Source of the DNA: Actinomyces mediterranea
GTDB taxonomy: Bacteria; Actinomycetota; Actinomycetes; Actinomycetales; Actinomycetaceae
Reading direction: 5' to 3'
NCBI RefSeq assembly: GCF_900155595.1
Contig: NZ_FTPB01000004.1
Coordinates: 434,001-498,000 of the forward strand
DNA length: 64,000 nt
Every line of letters starts with the position of its first letter. Position 1 is the stretch's first letter. This document shows, in pieces, positions 1 to 9,538 of the stretch. A program made the position numbers and the translations under genes. The notes under the pieces were generated by a model that saw only the letters and a list, made by a program, of their open reading frames with translations, searched no databases and was not told where the DNA came from.

Positions 1-1431
1 GCCGTTCCTATGCTCCCACAGCTGCAGAGTGCGCCCACCATGTCCACCGATTCGTCCCGCCCCGGCGGGGACGTCGAGCGGATCGGGGGTAAGTGTGTCC
101 GCGATGCCGACGGTGTCGAAGAGTTCGACTCCCCCGCCGTCGAGGAGGCGGCGCACTTGGTCGATGGTCTCGGCCACATGCGGCGAGCAGGTGATGTAGG
201 TGAGGATGCCGCCAGGGCGCACGAGGTCGAGCGCCCGATCGAGCAGGCCGCGCTGGAGACCGGTCAGTTCGTCAAGATCTTCGGTGCTGCGCCGCCACCG
301 GGACTCCGGGCGTCGTCTCAGTGATCCCATACCAGAGCAGGGCGCGTCGACGATGATCCTGTCGAAGGAGCCCAGCGGCCACGGGGTGTTCGATCCTCCG
401 AAGGAGCGACCATCGGCTGATACGACGTCGACATTGTCGAGTGCGGAACATGCCTTCTCGACGAGCCGGGCGCGGTGTGGGTGCAGCTCATTGGCGATAA
501 GCCTTGCCCCCCGCTGTATACCTGAAGCGGCCAGGAGAGACGCCTTGCCGCCGGGGCCGGCGCACAGGTCGAGCCATAGTCCGTCTGGGCCGTCAATGGG
601 CGCGTGGGCGGCGATGAGTGCCGCAAGTTGGGAGCCCTCGTCTTGGACTCCTGCTCTCGTTTCGCGGATGGACACCAACTTCGACGGATCACCCGATTCG
701 ATGAGTACAGCGTATTCGCTGACAATGCCCGGTGCGACACGGGTGCGGAGAATGTCTTCCGCCTCGTCGGCGAGCTCTGCGGGGTCGACGAGGCCGGGAC
801 GCGCTACGAGAGTCACCACGGGCGGTTCATTGTCCCCCCTGAGCAGATCGTCGATCTCAGATGTCGGGTAGCCGTGGGCTGCGAGGGCGTCCATGAAGGC
901 ATCGACCATCCATTCGGGATGCGATGTCTCCACCGCGCGTCGGAGTGACTCCGGCTCCAGCTGGGCGATCGCCATGTTGATCGCTCCGGCTCCTTCGCGG
1001 ATGATCGCGCGCAGCACAGCGTTCACCATGCGGGTCGGGCCGTCGGTGAGGTGGTGGTGGGCGAGGTCGACGCTGGTCGCCACGGCCGCATGGTCGGGCA
1101 CCCGCATGTCGAGAAGCTGATGCGCGCCCATTCTCAGCAGAACCTTCACAAGGGGATCGACCTCTGCCAGCGGGCGCGTGAGGTGGCGGGCGATCACCCA
1201 GTCGAGGCGCCCTTGGCTGCGCAGAGTCCCATTGACGAGTTCGGACACGAATGCAGCGTCGCGCGCATCGACATGGGAGGAGGTACGGGCGGCGCGCAGT
1301 GCCTTCGCCAGAGCAATATTCGCGAACGCGCCGTCGACCTCCACCTGGGAGAGCACGTCGAAGGCGATGACGCGGGCGGTGTCGACATCGGTGCGAGCCC
1401 GATACCCGTCCGAATACCGATGAGTCGCCAT
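1..1431 (-). CDS. rsmB: 16S rRNA (cytosine-967-C5)-methyltransferase RsmB, C-terminus cut by window edge
   Basis: This gene encodes the SAM-dependent enzyme that makes m5C967 in 16S rRNA. I read it directly from the minus strand: it opens with ATG at 1429-1431, overlapping the TAA of fmt, and stays open for 477 codons to base 1. The N-terminal third is the NusB-like RNA-binding helical domain. The C-terminal half has the SAM-binding motif LCAGPGGKASLLA, the DAPCSGMGSLRRRPE motif with its catalytic-site cysteine, and the second cysteine in YITCSPHVAE. The length matches the family, so probably only a few residues are missing. It is the last gene of the long pyr-to-rsmB array, and the fmt-rsmB pairing is conserved in actinobacteria. 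Confidence 0.93.
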   Translation of the reverse strand, partial: MATHRYSDGYRARTDVDTARVIAFDVLSQVEVDGAFANIALAKALRAARTSSHVDARDAAFVSELVNGTLRSQGRLDWVIARHLTRPLAEVDPLVKVLLRMGAHQLLDMRVPDHAAVATSVDLAHHHLTDGPTRMVNAVLRAIIREGAGAINMAIAQLEPESLRRAVETSHPEWMVDAFMDALAAHGYPTSEIDDLLRGDNEPPVVTLVARPGLVDPAELADEAEDILRTRVAPGIVSEYAVLIESGDPSKLVSIRETRAGVQDEGSQLAALIAAHAPIDGPDGLWLDLCAGPGGKASLLAASGIQRGARLIANELHPHRARLVEKACSALDNVDVVSADGRSFGGSNTPWPLGSFDRIIVDAPCSGMGSLRRRPESRWRRSTEDLDELTGLQRGLLDRALDLVRPGGILTYITCSPHVAETIDQVRRLLDGGGVELFDTVGIADTLTPDPLDVPAGAGRIGGHGGRTLQLWEHRNG

Positions 1432-2375
1432 TACTCCCCCGCCTTCCCGAATCGCGCCGCGTCATCGAGTCGGGCGCCGCGCGCCCACGCGGCGGCGTCC
1501 ATCCACCCGCGCCCCGCGGGGGCCACCCTGCCCAAGGTGACGGCCCCCTGGGAGCATCCAACATCGACACTGCGCTTCGAGATGCGCAGGCTCCCCGCTT
1601 CAAGGGTTTGCGAATCGTCGCACACCTCGACGGTGCTGAGTCTCATCCGCTTACCATCGGGCAGCATCGTCCACGCCCCGGGGTTGGGGGTGACGGCGCG
1701 GATACGCCGATCGACCTCGTCTGCGCTGAGCGTGAAATCGATGAATCCGTCCTCGTGGGAGAGCCTGCGCGCGTGAGATGCACGAGGATCGGCCTCGTCT
1801 TGCGCGATTGCGCGGGCTGTGCCCGCCTCGATCTCATCCACCACGCCGATGACCTGACCCGCCCCGAGCTCAGCCATCTTCTCAAGTAGTTCGCCGGCTG
1901 TTTCGTGACCGATGGTGACGGGGATTCTTGAGAAGACGGGACCGGTGTCAAGCCCCGCTTCGAGTTGGAAGACCGATGAGGCGGTCTGTTCATCGCCCGA
2001 CAGGATGGACCATTGGACGGGAGCCGCGCCCCTCCAGCGCGGCAGATCCGAGAAGTGGAGGTTCACCCACCCATGAGGCGGAGCATCGAGAAGCGCCTGC
2101 GGGATGAGGGCACCATATGCGACGACGACTCCCAGATCCGCGTTCAGCTCCGTGACCCTCCTGATCGTGTCCTCCCCCTTCAGACTCGATGCTTCAATGA
2201 GGGGAATCTCAGCGTCTCGGGCGGCGATCGCCACCGGCGATGACACGAGGGAGCGTCCCCGTCCGCCCCTCGCCGGGGGTCTCGTGATCACGGCGACGAC
2301 ATCGTGAGACGATTCGATGAGCCTCATGAGGGTCGGGACGGCGGGGGCGGGGGTTCCAGCGAAGACGATGCGCAC
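1431..2375 (-). CDS. fmt: Methionyl-tRNA formyltransferase
   Basis: The 314-residue protein transfers a formyl group from 10-formyl-tetrahydrofolate to Met-tRNA(fMet) in the cytoplasm. It has the N-terminal formyltransferase fold starting MRIVFAGTPAPAVPTL, the catalytic region HFSDLPRWRGAAPVQW (family consensus HxSLLPRWRGAAPI, with the usual Asn replaced by His-Phe spacing) and the family's C-terminal domain. The start is GTG at 2373-2375. Exactly six bases upstream lies TAGACT (2382-2387), a good -10 hexamer, and there is no Shine-Dalgarno. This suggests a leaderless transcript serving fmt-rsmB in addition to read-through from priA. Its TAA overlaps the ATG of rsmB. Confidence 0.96.
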   Translation of the reverse strand: MRIVFAGTPAPAVPTLMRLIESSHDVVAVITRPPARGGRGRSLVSSPVAIAARDAEIPLIEASSLKGEDTIRRVTELNADLGVVVAYGALIPQALLDAPPHGWVNLHFSDLPRWRGAAPVQWSILSGDEQTASSVFQLEAGLDTGPVFSRIPVTIGHETAGELLEKMAELGAGQVIGVVDEIEAGTARAIAQDEADPRASHARRLSHEDGFIDFTLSADEVDRRIRAVTPNPGAWTMLPDGKRMRLSTVEVCDDSQTLEAGSLRISKRSVDVGCSQGAVTLGRVAPAGRGWMDAAAWARGARLDDAARFGKAGE

Positions 2376-2404
2376 CCAGCCAGTCTAAGTGAGAGCGGCA
2401 GCGT

Positions 2405-4322
2405 TCAGAAAAGCTCGGGAGGATTAACTGTGATCTTCACCGGGCGCATCTTGCGCGAGGATCTGATCGCCTGCGCCCGGGCGAGGTTCTTGAGCACGTC
2501 GCCCGATTGCTCCCTCGGCGCGCGGATGAGGGTACGCACGCCGAGCTCCCCCTCTGCGGCCTCGCGCTCCACGGTGCCGATTTCTTCCGCCTTCGCGGCC
2601 TCGGCGACGGCGCGAACATCCTCGCGGCACCCATCGAGGGCGATGATCATCGCCGCAGGGAAGAAGCCGAGGGCTGCGCGTTCGTCGTACAGCCGCTGCG
2701 CCATATCCGCAGGATCCCAACGGATGAGGCACTGCGCCATCACCGCCTCAACGCCGCCAGCGAATAGTGCCCGTCCCTCGGGTCTGACGAGGGCTAGCGC
2801 GTTGAACCAGCGCCGCATCGCCTCTTCGGGCGCCCACAATTCGGGTCGGCCGCCGATCGCACGGGTATCGAGGATGATGGCAGCGACATATCCTCCCGTG
2901 GCGATGGGCTCCGCTCCGGCCGTCGACACGACGATCTGCGGGCGCGCATCAATGAATCGCGTGATCCTATGCGTCGATGAGGAGACGAGTACGGAGTTCG
3001 ATTTCAATGTGCGGGCGATCTCCTCGCCCGTGCGGTCGCTGCCGATTCGCGTCCGATGGATCCGCGTCGCCGAACAGGTGCGGCATCGCCATTGGCTGAC
3101 TTCACGCCCGCACCACTCACAGGACACAACCGAATCCGGTCCCACCGACAGGGTTCCCGAACAGGTGGAGCAGCGTGCGATGGAATGGCACCTGTCGCAG
3201 GAGATGACGGGAATGTATCCGGCGGAGGCAACCTGGATGAGGACGGGGCCGTCGGCCATGGAGCCGCGTGCGAATTCGACGACCTGGGGAGGGATCCTCA
3301 TACGTCCGCTGGGACCCGCGGCCTCGGCGTCGGATTCGTCGAGGACGCGGATGGAGGGGGTGAGGCTGCGGCGTATGGGATGGTCGTCCGTGAGGGAAAC
3401 CGCCCACCCGGTGGCGACGAGCGACTGGGCTTTGACCGAGCGCGAATAGCCTGCGGCAACGAGGCCGCATCCTTCCAGGTGAGCGCGGGTGACCGCCACG
3501 TCGAGGGCGTCGCAGCGCGGGGCACGCAATTCGTGGAGGTGATCGTCTCCGTCATCCCACACGATGATGAGGCCGAGGTCCTTAGCGGGCGTCCACACCG
3601 CGGACCTCGTGCCGACGATGATGCGGACCGAGCCAGCTAATGCGTCGAGGTGGAGGCGGTAGCGCTCTGACGCGGGGGTGTCGGACGAGGACAGTCCCAC
3701 GGGTTCGCTCATGGTCTTTTCGATGAGGGAATGCATGAGTTGCGCGTGGTGGGATGTGGGGACGACGACGATGACGCTGCGCCCGGATGCCCTGGTGGCG
3801 AGGACGAGCTCCATGAGGCGGGCGTCGCGGGTGGGGCCGAGCGCGCTCCACACGCTGCGGGGACCGTCCCCGTGTGCGAGGTGAGACAACAGCAGCGCCC
3901 CATTGCGGTGATCCGCCCAGGCGGTGCCCTCGGGCGGCGCGGGGGGGGCCTGCGTGGCGGGCGGGGATCGCCAGGGACAGGGTCTGGGGAAGGGTGGCGA
4001 CATGCCGATCCGCGATGGACCTCGCGATGGTGAGCAGCATCGGTGTCGTCACGGGGACACGGGACACGACGGATGCGATCGGTTGGAGCCTGTGCTCGGG
4101 AACCATCTGGCTCACTGACTCGATCCACCCGTTGTGGATCTTGCCCGCCAGGGGTACCCGGACGATGACTCCGACGAGGGCGCGCTCGACGAGGGATTCG
4201 GGGATGAGGTAGTCGAGTGGGCGGTCGAGGTGGGCGAAGTCGACGTCGACGATGACGCGAGCGACGGGGACGGGCTGGAGTCCAGGGGGTTCCAACCCGT
4301 CTAAGGCCGTCTGTTCATCCAT
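2405..4322 (-). pseudogene. priA: Primosomal protein N' (PriA, actinobacterial helicase-degenerate type), frameshifted
   Basis: PriA reloads the replisome at stalled forks. The N-terminal part reads from ATG at 4322 (DNA-binding domain, MDEQTALDGLEPPGLQPVPV) to about 3941. The rest reads in another frame down to the TAA-side end at 2405, with the helicase-like fold and eight zinc-binding cysteines (CDRCHSIARCSTC, then CEWCGREVSQWRCRTC). The switch falls in a run of eight G on the plus strand, 3941-3948 (C on the coding strand). Seven would restore one frame, ...PARHAGPPAPPEGTAWAD, of about 638 residues, the normal length. As in actinobacterial PriA generally, no Walker A is visible. It could be a sequencing error, a real mutation or slippage. 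It lies between the VKOR gene (43 bases upstream) and fmt. Confidence 0.85.
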
Positions 4323-4365
4323 GCCTCTATTGGACCACGGCGCGCGGTCGTTTGCGCGGATGGAC

Positions 4366-4980
4366 TCAGGTGAACAGCTCGACGCCGTAGCGCGCCGCGA
4401 TCATCGCAAGGATGATGAAGACCGCCAAACCGGTGATTGACCAGTCGAAGCCCTTCGACACGAAGTGGCGCACCGACTGCGACACGGGGAACACGTCTTC
4501 ACGGATATTGATGCGTGTGATTCCCGCGAAGAGGATGAGGGTCGTGATGAGTACGAGCAGGCACCATGGGCACAGCACGTGGATCACGAAGTAGGACTGC
4601 GAGAACAGCCACAGTGCAAAACCCAGCGCGATCGTATACAGCGCATTCGCCCCGATCATGTACCAGCGGGGGAATCGCACGCCTGTGATCAGCGCGAAGG
4701 AGATGGTGAGGACGACGGCCCCGAAGAAGATCCCAAGGAATGCATTGGGGAAGCCGAGCACGTGAGCCTGGGGGGTGAGCGCCACCGCTGAACATGACAA
4801 CAGCGACGACACGTCGCAGCCGAAGCTCATGGAAGAGTCTTTTGCGAGTTGCCATGCTTCAATGGACAAGATGAGTGATGCAACGAGGCCTGCGAAGCCT
4901 GAGAGGATCATCGCCGATGCCGTCCTTGCCCGCCAGGGCTGATCGACGGGCTCTAACGGGGTGTCGGTGAGGAAACTCAT
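4366..4980 (-). CDS. Vitamin K epoxide reductase (VKOR) family membrane protein
   Basis: The 204-residue polytopic membrane protein belongs to the bacterial VKOR family, which reoxidises DsbA-like partners and passes electrons to quinone. About five hydrophobic segments are visible. The two redox cysteine pairs of the family are present: the loop pair in CDVSSLLSC (about residues 55-63) and the active CxxC in CPWC (about residues 137-140). There is no fused thioredoxin domain, so the partner must be encoded elsewhere. Its ATG overlaps the metK stop as ATGA, so it is translationally coupled to metK. That neighbourhood has no obvious functional link. Confidence 0.9.
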   Translation of the reverse strand: MSFLTDTPLEPVDQPWRARTASAMILSGFAGLVASLILSIEAWQLAKDSSMSFGCDVSSLLSCSAVALTPQAHVLGFPNAFLGIFFGAVVLTISFALITGVRFPRWYMIGANALYTIALGFALWLFSQSYFVIHVLCPWCLLVLITTLILFAGITRINIREDVFPVSQSVRHFVSKGFDWSITGLAVFIILAMIAARYGVELFT

Positions 4981-6170
4981 GACACCGCTCCGATCAGCTG
5001 ATCAACCCGGTTGAGCTGCTCCCACGGAAGCCCCCCGCGTCCGAAGTGTCCATAGGCCGCCGTCTGGCGGTAAATCGGGCGCAGCAGGTCGAGTTCTTCA
5101 ATCATGCCCGCGGGTCGGAGGTCGAAGACCTCGCGAATCGCGTCGGCGATCGTCGTGTCGGGGACGGTGCCCGTGCCGAAGGTGTCGACGTAGAGGCCCA
5201 CGGGGCGCGCACGACCGATTGCGTAGGCCAGCTGCAGTTCGCATATGCGAGCGAGTCCGGCGGCGACGACGTTCTTGGCGGCCCAGCGTGCGGCATATGC
5301 CGCAGAGCGGTCCACTTTCGAGGGATCCTTGCCGGAGAAAGCTCCTCCTCCGTGTCTGGCCATGCCGCCGTATGTGTCGACGATGATCTTACGCCCCGTG
5401 ACTCCTGCATCCGCTGCGGGGCCGCCCAGGACGAAGCGCCCGGAGGGGTTGACGAGGACCGTCATGTCCGCCGTGGACAGTTCCAATCCGCACGAGTCGA
5501 GGACCGGCGCGATGACGTGATCCCTCACGAGTGAGGCGAGCGCCCTCTGTGAAAGGTCTTCGTCGTGCTGGGTCGACACGAGGACAGTGTCGATTGCGAC
5601 GGGGCGTCCGTCCTCGTAGGCGAGGGTCACCTGAGTCTTGCCGTCGGGCCTGAGGCCTTCGACCTCGCCTCGGTGGCGGACGGAGGCGAGTTTGCGGGCA
5701 AGGCGATGCGCAAGCCAGATCGGCGCAGGCATGAGATCGGGGGTGTCGTCGCAGGCGAAACCGAACATGATGCCCTGGTCGCCGGCCCCTTGAGAGTCCC
5801 TCGCATCGTGGGCGGTTCCCTCGCGCGCCTCAAGGGCACGATCCACACCTCCGGCGATATCGGGGCTCTGCTGATCGATCGACAGGGATACCCCGCATGA
5901 TGCGCCGTCGAAGCCGATGCGAGACGAGTTGTATCCGATGTCGAGGATCTCCTGGCGGACGATCGTCGGGATCTCCACATAGGCGTCGGTCGTCACCTCG
6001 CCGGCGACGTGGACGAGGCCCGTTGTCACCATTGTCTCAACGGCGACCCTGGCACGGGGGTCGACCGCGAGGAGGGCGTCGAGGATCGCATCGGAGATCC
6101 GATCGCATACCTTGTCCGGATGGCCTTCGGTTACTGATTCAGAGGTGAAGAGCTGTCGAGAAGAAGTCAC
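4977..6170 (-). CDS. metK: S-adenosylmethionine synthase
   Basis: This 397-residue cytoplasmic enzyme makes SAM from methionine and ATP with release of phosphate and pyrophosphate. All signature elements are present: [16 protein letters not shown] near the N-terminus, the adenine-binding [12 protein letters not shown] around residue 130, and the phosphate loop [19 protein letters not shown]. Its length is standard. The start overlaps the coaBC stop by four bases and its stop overlaps the VKOR ATG, placing it firmly inside the array. Confidence 0.98.
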   Translation of the reverse strand: MTSSRQLFTSESVTEGHPDKVCDRISDAILDALLAVDPRARVAVETMVTTGLVHVAGEVTTDAYVEIPTIVRQEILDIGYNSSRIGFDGASCGVSLSIDQQSPDIAGGVDRALEAREGTAHDARDSQGAGDQGIMFGFACDDTPDLMPAPIWLAHRLARKLASVRHRGEVEGLRPDGKTQVTLAYEDGRPVAIDTVLVSTQHDEDLSQRALASLVRDHVIAPVLDSCGLELSTADMTVLVNPSGRFVLGGPAADAGVTGRKIIVDTYGGMARHGGGAFSGKDPSKVDRSAAYAARWAAKNVVAAGLARICELQLAYAIGRARPVGLYVDTFGTGTVPDTTIADAIREVFDLRPAGMIEELDLLRPIYRQTAAYGHFGRGGLPWEQLNRVDQLIGAVS

Positions 6171-7387
6171 TCAGCAATACTACTCAGTCGCGCTGCAATT
6201 GCATCCAGCAGAGCGCGCGCGACCTCCCGCTTCGAGCCCGATGCGTGTGCGACCTGAGCGCCAGTGGCATCGAGGAGGTGAATCTCATTGGCGACATCCC
6301 CGAATCCGAGTCCGCCGCCGACACGGTTCACGGCGAGAAGATCCGCTCCCTTTCGGCGCGCCTTGTCCGCCCCGAGTTCGAGGACGCGCGCGTCCTCCCC
6401 CGTTTCGGCCGCGAAGCCGACGACCACTGGGGGTCGATACGGATGTCGACACGCCTCGAAGAGGACGTCAGCCGTCCTCTCTAGAGCGATGACGGGGGCG
6501 TCGTTCGTTTCAGGATCTTTCTTGATCTTCTCCCCCGCTACGACCGCGGGACGGAAGTCCGCGATTGCGGCCGCCATGACGAGGGCGTCGGCGGATGCGA
6601 GGCGGCTCATCACTTCGCGCTCCACATCCGAGGCGCTCGGCGCATCGACGACTGTGACGGTATCGCCCAGCCCCGCTAGGAGCGAGGATTCAACATTCGA
6701 GGCGAGGAGGGTGACCTCGGCTCCCCGCTCCGCAGCCGCTCGCGCAATCTCAATCCCCTGGCGTCCAGACGACACGTTGCCGATGAAGCGCACCGGGTCG
6801 AGGGGCTCATGGGTACCCCCCGCGCTGACGAGAATGCGTCGTCCCATAAGATCGCGCGGGGCATTGAGAATGGACAGTACCCGTGCGGCGATCTCCTCGG
6901 GCTCAATGAGTCGTCCGATTCCGAAATCCCCGGACCCCAGGGCGCCGCTCGCGGGTCCGACGATCGTCGCGCCCCGGGAGGAAAGAACTGAAATATTGTC
7001 CTGCGTCGCGGCACTGAGCCACATCTGCGAATGCATCGCGGGCGCGATGACGAGCGGGCAGCGGGAGGCGAGAACAGTCGCCGTCAGGAGATCATCGGCC
7101 AGTCCGGCGCGCACGCGGGCAATGACATCAGCTGTGGCGGGCACGATCACGATGAGATCTGCGATGCGCGCGAGTTCCACGTGGTCGCCTCCGGGTTGGT
7201 CCGCGGGCGTCGCATGGACGGGACGACCGGTTAGGCCCTCCCATGTTGCGGCGCCGACGAAGTCGAGGGACCTGGGGGTGGGGACTACACGCACATCGTG
7301 ACCGGCGCGGATGAGTTCGCGTACAAGAATCGCCGCCTTATAGGCGGCGATTCCGGCGCTGACCCCGACGATGATCGTCCGGGACAT
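6167..7387 (-). CDS. coaBC: Bifunctional phosphopantothenoylcysteine decarboxylase / phosphopantothenate-cysteine ligase
   Basis: The 406-residue enzyme performs two consecutive steps of coenzyme A synthesis, ligating cysteine to 4'-phosphopantothenate and decarboxylating the product. The N-terminal flavoprotein domain (CoaC, about residues 1-180) starts with [19 protein letters not shown] and has the substrate motif PAMHSQMW, in which the usual PxMNxxMW Asn is His, a variant common in actinobacteria. The CoaB domain follows, with [19 protein letters not shown] and the lysine motif KIKKDPE. It starts five bases after rpoZ and overlaps metK by four. Confidence 0.96.
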   Translation of the reverse strand: MSRTIIVGVSAGIAAYKAAILVRELIRAGHDVRVVPTPRSLDFVGAATWEGLTGRPVHATPADQPGGDHVELARIADLIVIVPATADVIARVRAGLADDLLTATVLASRCPLVIAPAMHSQMWLSAATQDNISVLSSRGATIVGPASGALGSGDFGIGRLIEPEEIAARVLSILNAPRDLMGRRILVSAGGTHEPLDPVRFIGNVSSGRQGIEIARAAAERGAEVTLLASNVESSLLAGLGDTVTVVDAPSASDVEREVMSRLASADALVMAAAIADFRPAVVAGEKIKKDPETNDAPVIALERTADVLFEACRHPYRPPVVVGFAAETGEDARVLELGADKARRKGADLLAVNRVGGGLGFGDVANEIHLLDATGAQVAHASGSKREVARALLDAIAARLSSIAE

Positions 7388-7392
7388 ATTAC

Positions 7393-7659
7393 TCAGGCCT
7401 TCTCATCTGCTTCGAGGGTGAGCATCCCCTCATTGATCTCGCGCAGGGCAATGGCCAAAGGCTTCTCGTCGGGCTGGGTGTCCACCACCGGTCCGACGAA
7501 CTGGATCATGTTCTGTTCGAGTTGGAGGTTGTAGGAGTTGATCTGGCGGGCGCGACGCGCAGCGAAGATCACCAGAGCGTATTTCGAGTCGACGTGCTCA
7601 AGCAGGTCATCGATCGGTGGTGATGTGATGCCCTCAGGCTGTGCGACGATTCCGGACAT
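7393..7659 (-). CDS. rpoZ: DNA-directed RNA polymerase omega subunit
   Basis: The 88-residue omega subunit helps assemble and stabilise RNA polymerase by holding beta'. The conserved core is visible: [20 protein letters not shown], followed by ARRARQIN. The acidic C-terminal end is typical. It sits between gmk and coaBC, the usual gmk-rpoZ-coaBC order in bacteria. An AGGAGG-like Shine-Dalgarno precedes the ATG (complement of 7665-7670). Confidence 0.96.
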   Translation of the reverse strand: MSGIVAQPEGITSPPIDDLLEHVDSKYALVIFAARRARQINSYNLQLEQNMIQFVGPVVDTQPDEKPLAIALREINEGMLTLEADEKA

Positions 7660-7705
7660 GCGGTTCCTCCTGAACTATCTCGACCGAACGGCCACCGGAG
7701 GCAGT

Positions 7706-8263
7706 CTACTCCAGGCCGATGATGCGAGCCAGCTGCGCCACCGCGACATCGAGGTCGTCATTGATCACAGTGACGTCGAACTCGTCTTCCGCGGCCATCT
7801 CGATCCGCGCTGTCGCCAATCTGCGCGAACGCTCTTCCTCATCCTCCGTTCCCCGCGTCGCGAGCCTCTCGACGAGGGCGTCCCACGAAGGCGGCGCGAG
7901 GAAGATGAAGCGGGCGTCGGGGAATGTCCGCTTCACCTGTCGGGCGCCGACCAGATCGATCTCGAGGAGCACATGGCGCCCCTGCGCGAGAGCACGATCC
8001 ACGGGACCCCGGGGGGTGCCATAACGGTGCGTCCCGTGAACAGTCGCCCATTCGAGCATCTGATCCGTGGCGATAAGCCGGTCGAACTCCTCATCGGAGA
8101 GGAAGAGGTAGTGGGTGCCGTCGACCTCCCCGGGGCGTGGCGCCCGCGTCGTCGCCGACACGGACACCACCAGTTCAGGGTGACGGGTGCGCAGCGCATG
8201 AACGACGGTGCCCTTCCCCACTGCCGTGGGGCCGACTAGAACTGTCAGTCGAGGAGTCTCCAT
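7706..8263 (-). CDS. gmk: Guanylate kinase
   Basis: The 185-residue enzyme phosphorylates GMP to GDP. It has the P-loop LVGPTAVGKGT (residues 9-19), the GMP-binding stretch SVSATTRAPRPGEVDGTHY, and the LID region with ERLATRGTEDEEERSRRL. The length is normal for the family. It follows mihF in the same direction. The mihF-gmk-rpoZ order is a well-known actinobacterial arrangement. Confidence 0.97.
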   Translation of the reverse strand: METPRLTVLVGPTAVGKGTVVHALRTRHPELVVSVSATTRAPRPGEVDGTHYLFLSDEEFDRLIATDQMLEWATVHGTHRYGTPRGPVDRALAQGRHVLLEIDLVGARQVKRTFPDARFIFLAPPSWDALVERLATRGTEDEEERSRRLATARIEMAAEDEFDVTVINDDLDVAVAQLARIIGLE

Positions 8264-8290
8264 GGAGACATCCTGCCACTACGGCACGAT

Positions 8291-8602
8291 TCAACCGAAT
8301 CTGGCGACGAGGGCCTCACATTGGACGTGGCCCAATCCGCGGATCCGGCGCGTCGACGCGATATTGTACTCCTCCATGAGAGCGGCGGCGGTGGTCACGC
8401 CGACGCGGGGCAAAGACTCGAGAAGCGACTGCACTCGCATTTTTGCAATCGCTTCATCGGATTCGGCGAGGTCGAGGACCTCGGAGAGCCTCAACTCGCG
8501 GTTCTTCACCTGCGTCTTGACCTCGGCGCGGCGCCTGCGCGCACGCGTCGCCTTCTCAAGGGCCTCTGCTCGTTGTTCAGGCGTCAGATGGGGTAGCGCC
8601 AT
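8291..8602 (-). CDS. mihF: Integration host factor, actinobacterial type (mIHF)
   Basis: The 103-residue nucleoid-associated protein is the actinobacterial integration host factor, unrelated in sequence to E. coli IHF. I place the start at ATG 8600-8602 (MALPHLTPEQRAEALEKATR), which fits family N-termini; an upstream extension to 8683 is not expected. The basic helical N-terminal part (RARRRRAEVKTQVKNREL) is followed by the helix-hairpin-like DNA-binding end RIRGLGHVQCEALVARFG. It lies between pyrF and gmk, its conserved location. Confidence 0.93.
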   Translation of the reverse strand: MALPHLTPEQRAEALEKATRARRRRAEVKTQVKNRELRLSEVLDLAESDEAIAKMRVQSLLESLPRVGVTTAAALMEEYNIASTRRIRGLGHVQCEALVARFG

Positions 8603-8692
8603 AGCTGTACTCTCCTTCACATCGGATGTGTTCCCGCTCGCAGTGTATCGTCGAGATCGCACGCGTGAAGGGAAAACGGGCACTCGTCTCGC

Positions 8693-9538
8693 CTAGTCGA
8701 TCAGCCCCTTGACGGCCTCGTCATAGGCCATTAGAAGGCCCTTCTTCTCAGGCCCTGCAGCGAGGATCGCCCTCGACGAGGAGGCGAGCACGCTAGAGCG
8801 CGCACCTGCGAAAACAGTGGCGATATCCGCAGGTCCCGCGCCCTGAGCGCCGACTCCCGGAGCGAGGATCGGCCCGTGGAGCGACCCCACATCCACTCCG
8901 AGATCGCGCACCGCGCCCCCAACGGTCGCCCCGATGACGACACCGGCGGGGCCGAGGCGATCGAAAGGGCACGAGGCGTTGAAGGCCCCGAGGCTGCGGA
9001 CCACTCCGGCGGCGACGGACTCTCCCCCAGCGTCACGCGAATGCTGGACCTCCGCCCCCTCGGGATTCGACGTGAGTGCGAGGACGAAGACTCCCCTGCC
9101 CGTCGCAGCCGCCATGTCGAGCGCGGGACGCAACGAACCGACCCCCAGGTAAGGCGACAGGGTAACGGCGTCTCCGGCCAGAGGCGAGTCATCGGCGAGG
9201 AAGGCCTGCGCGTAGCCGGTCATCGTCGACCCGATATCGCCGCGCTTGGCGTCGACGATGCACAGGCTCCCCGCCTCGCGGCATGCGACGATCACCTCTT
9301 CGAGGATCGCTATTCCGGCGGACCCGAAGCGCTCGAAGAATGCCACCTGCGGCTTGAAAGCGCCGACCCGCCCGCCGAGTGCGTCGACCACGGTGAGGCT
9401 GAACGACCTCAAGCCGTCCACCGAATCGTGGAGGCCCCAGGCGTCGAGGAGCCCCGGATGCGGGTCGATACCCACGCAGATCGCCCCGTGGTCGTCCATA
9501 GATGCGGCGAGGCGGTCGCCGAAGCCCCGTGTCGTCAT
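8693..9538 (-). CDS. pyrF: Orotidine-5'-phosphate decarboxylase (type 2)
   Basis: The 281-residue TIM-barrel enzyme converts OMP to UMP, the last step of pyrimidine synthesis. The catalytic motif [11 protein letters not shown] and the start region [16 protein letters not shown] mark the longer type 2 family used by actinobacteria. I chose the ATG at 9536-9538 ([14 protein letters not shown]), which overlaps the carB stop as ATGA, over an in-frame start nine codons upstream inside carB. It is coupled to carB and followed by mihF. Confidence 0.96.
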   Translation of the reverse strand: MTTRGFGDRLAASMDDHGAICVGIDPHPGLLDAWGLHDSVDGLRSFSLTVVDALGGRVGAFKPQVAFFERFGSAGIAILEEVIVACREAGSLCIVDAKRGDIGSTMTGYAQAFLADDSPLAGDAVTLSPYLGVGSLRPALDMAAATGRGVFVLALTSNPEGAEVQHSRDAGGESVAAGVVRSLGAFNASCPFDRLGPAGVVIGATVGGAVRDLGVDVGSLHGPILAPGVGAQGAGPADIATVFAGARSSVLASSSRAILAAGPEKKGLLMAYDEAVKGLID

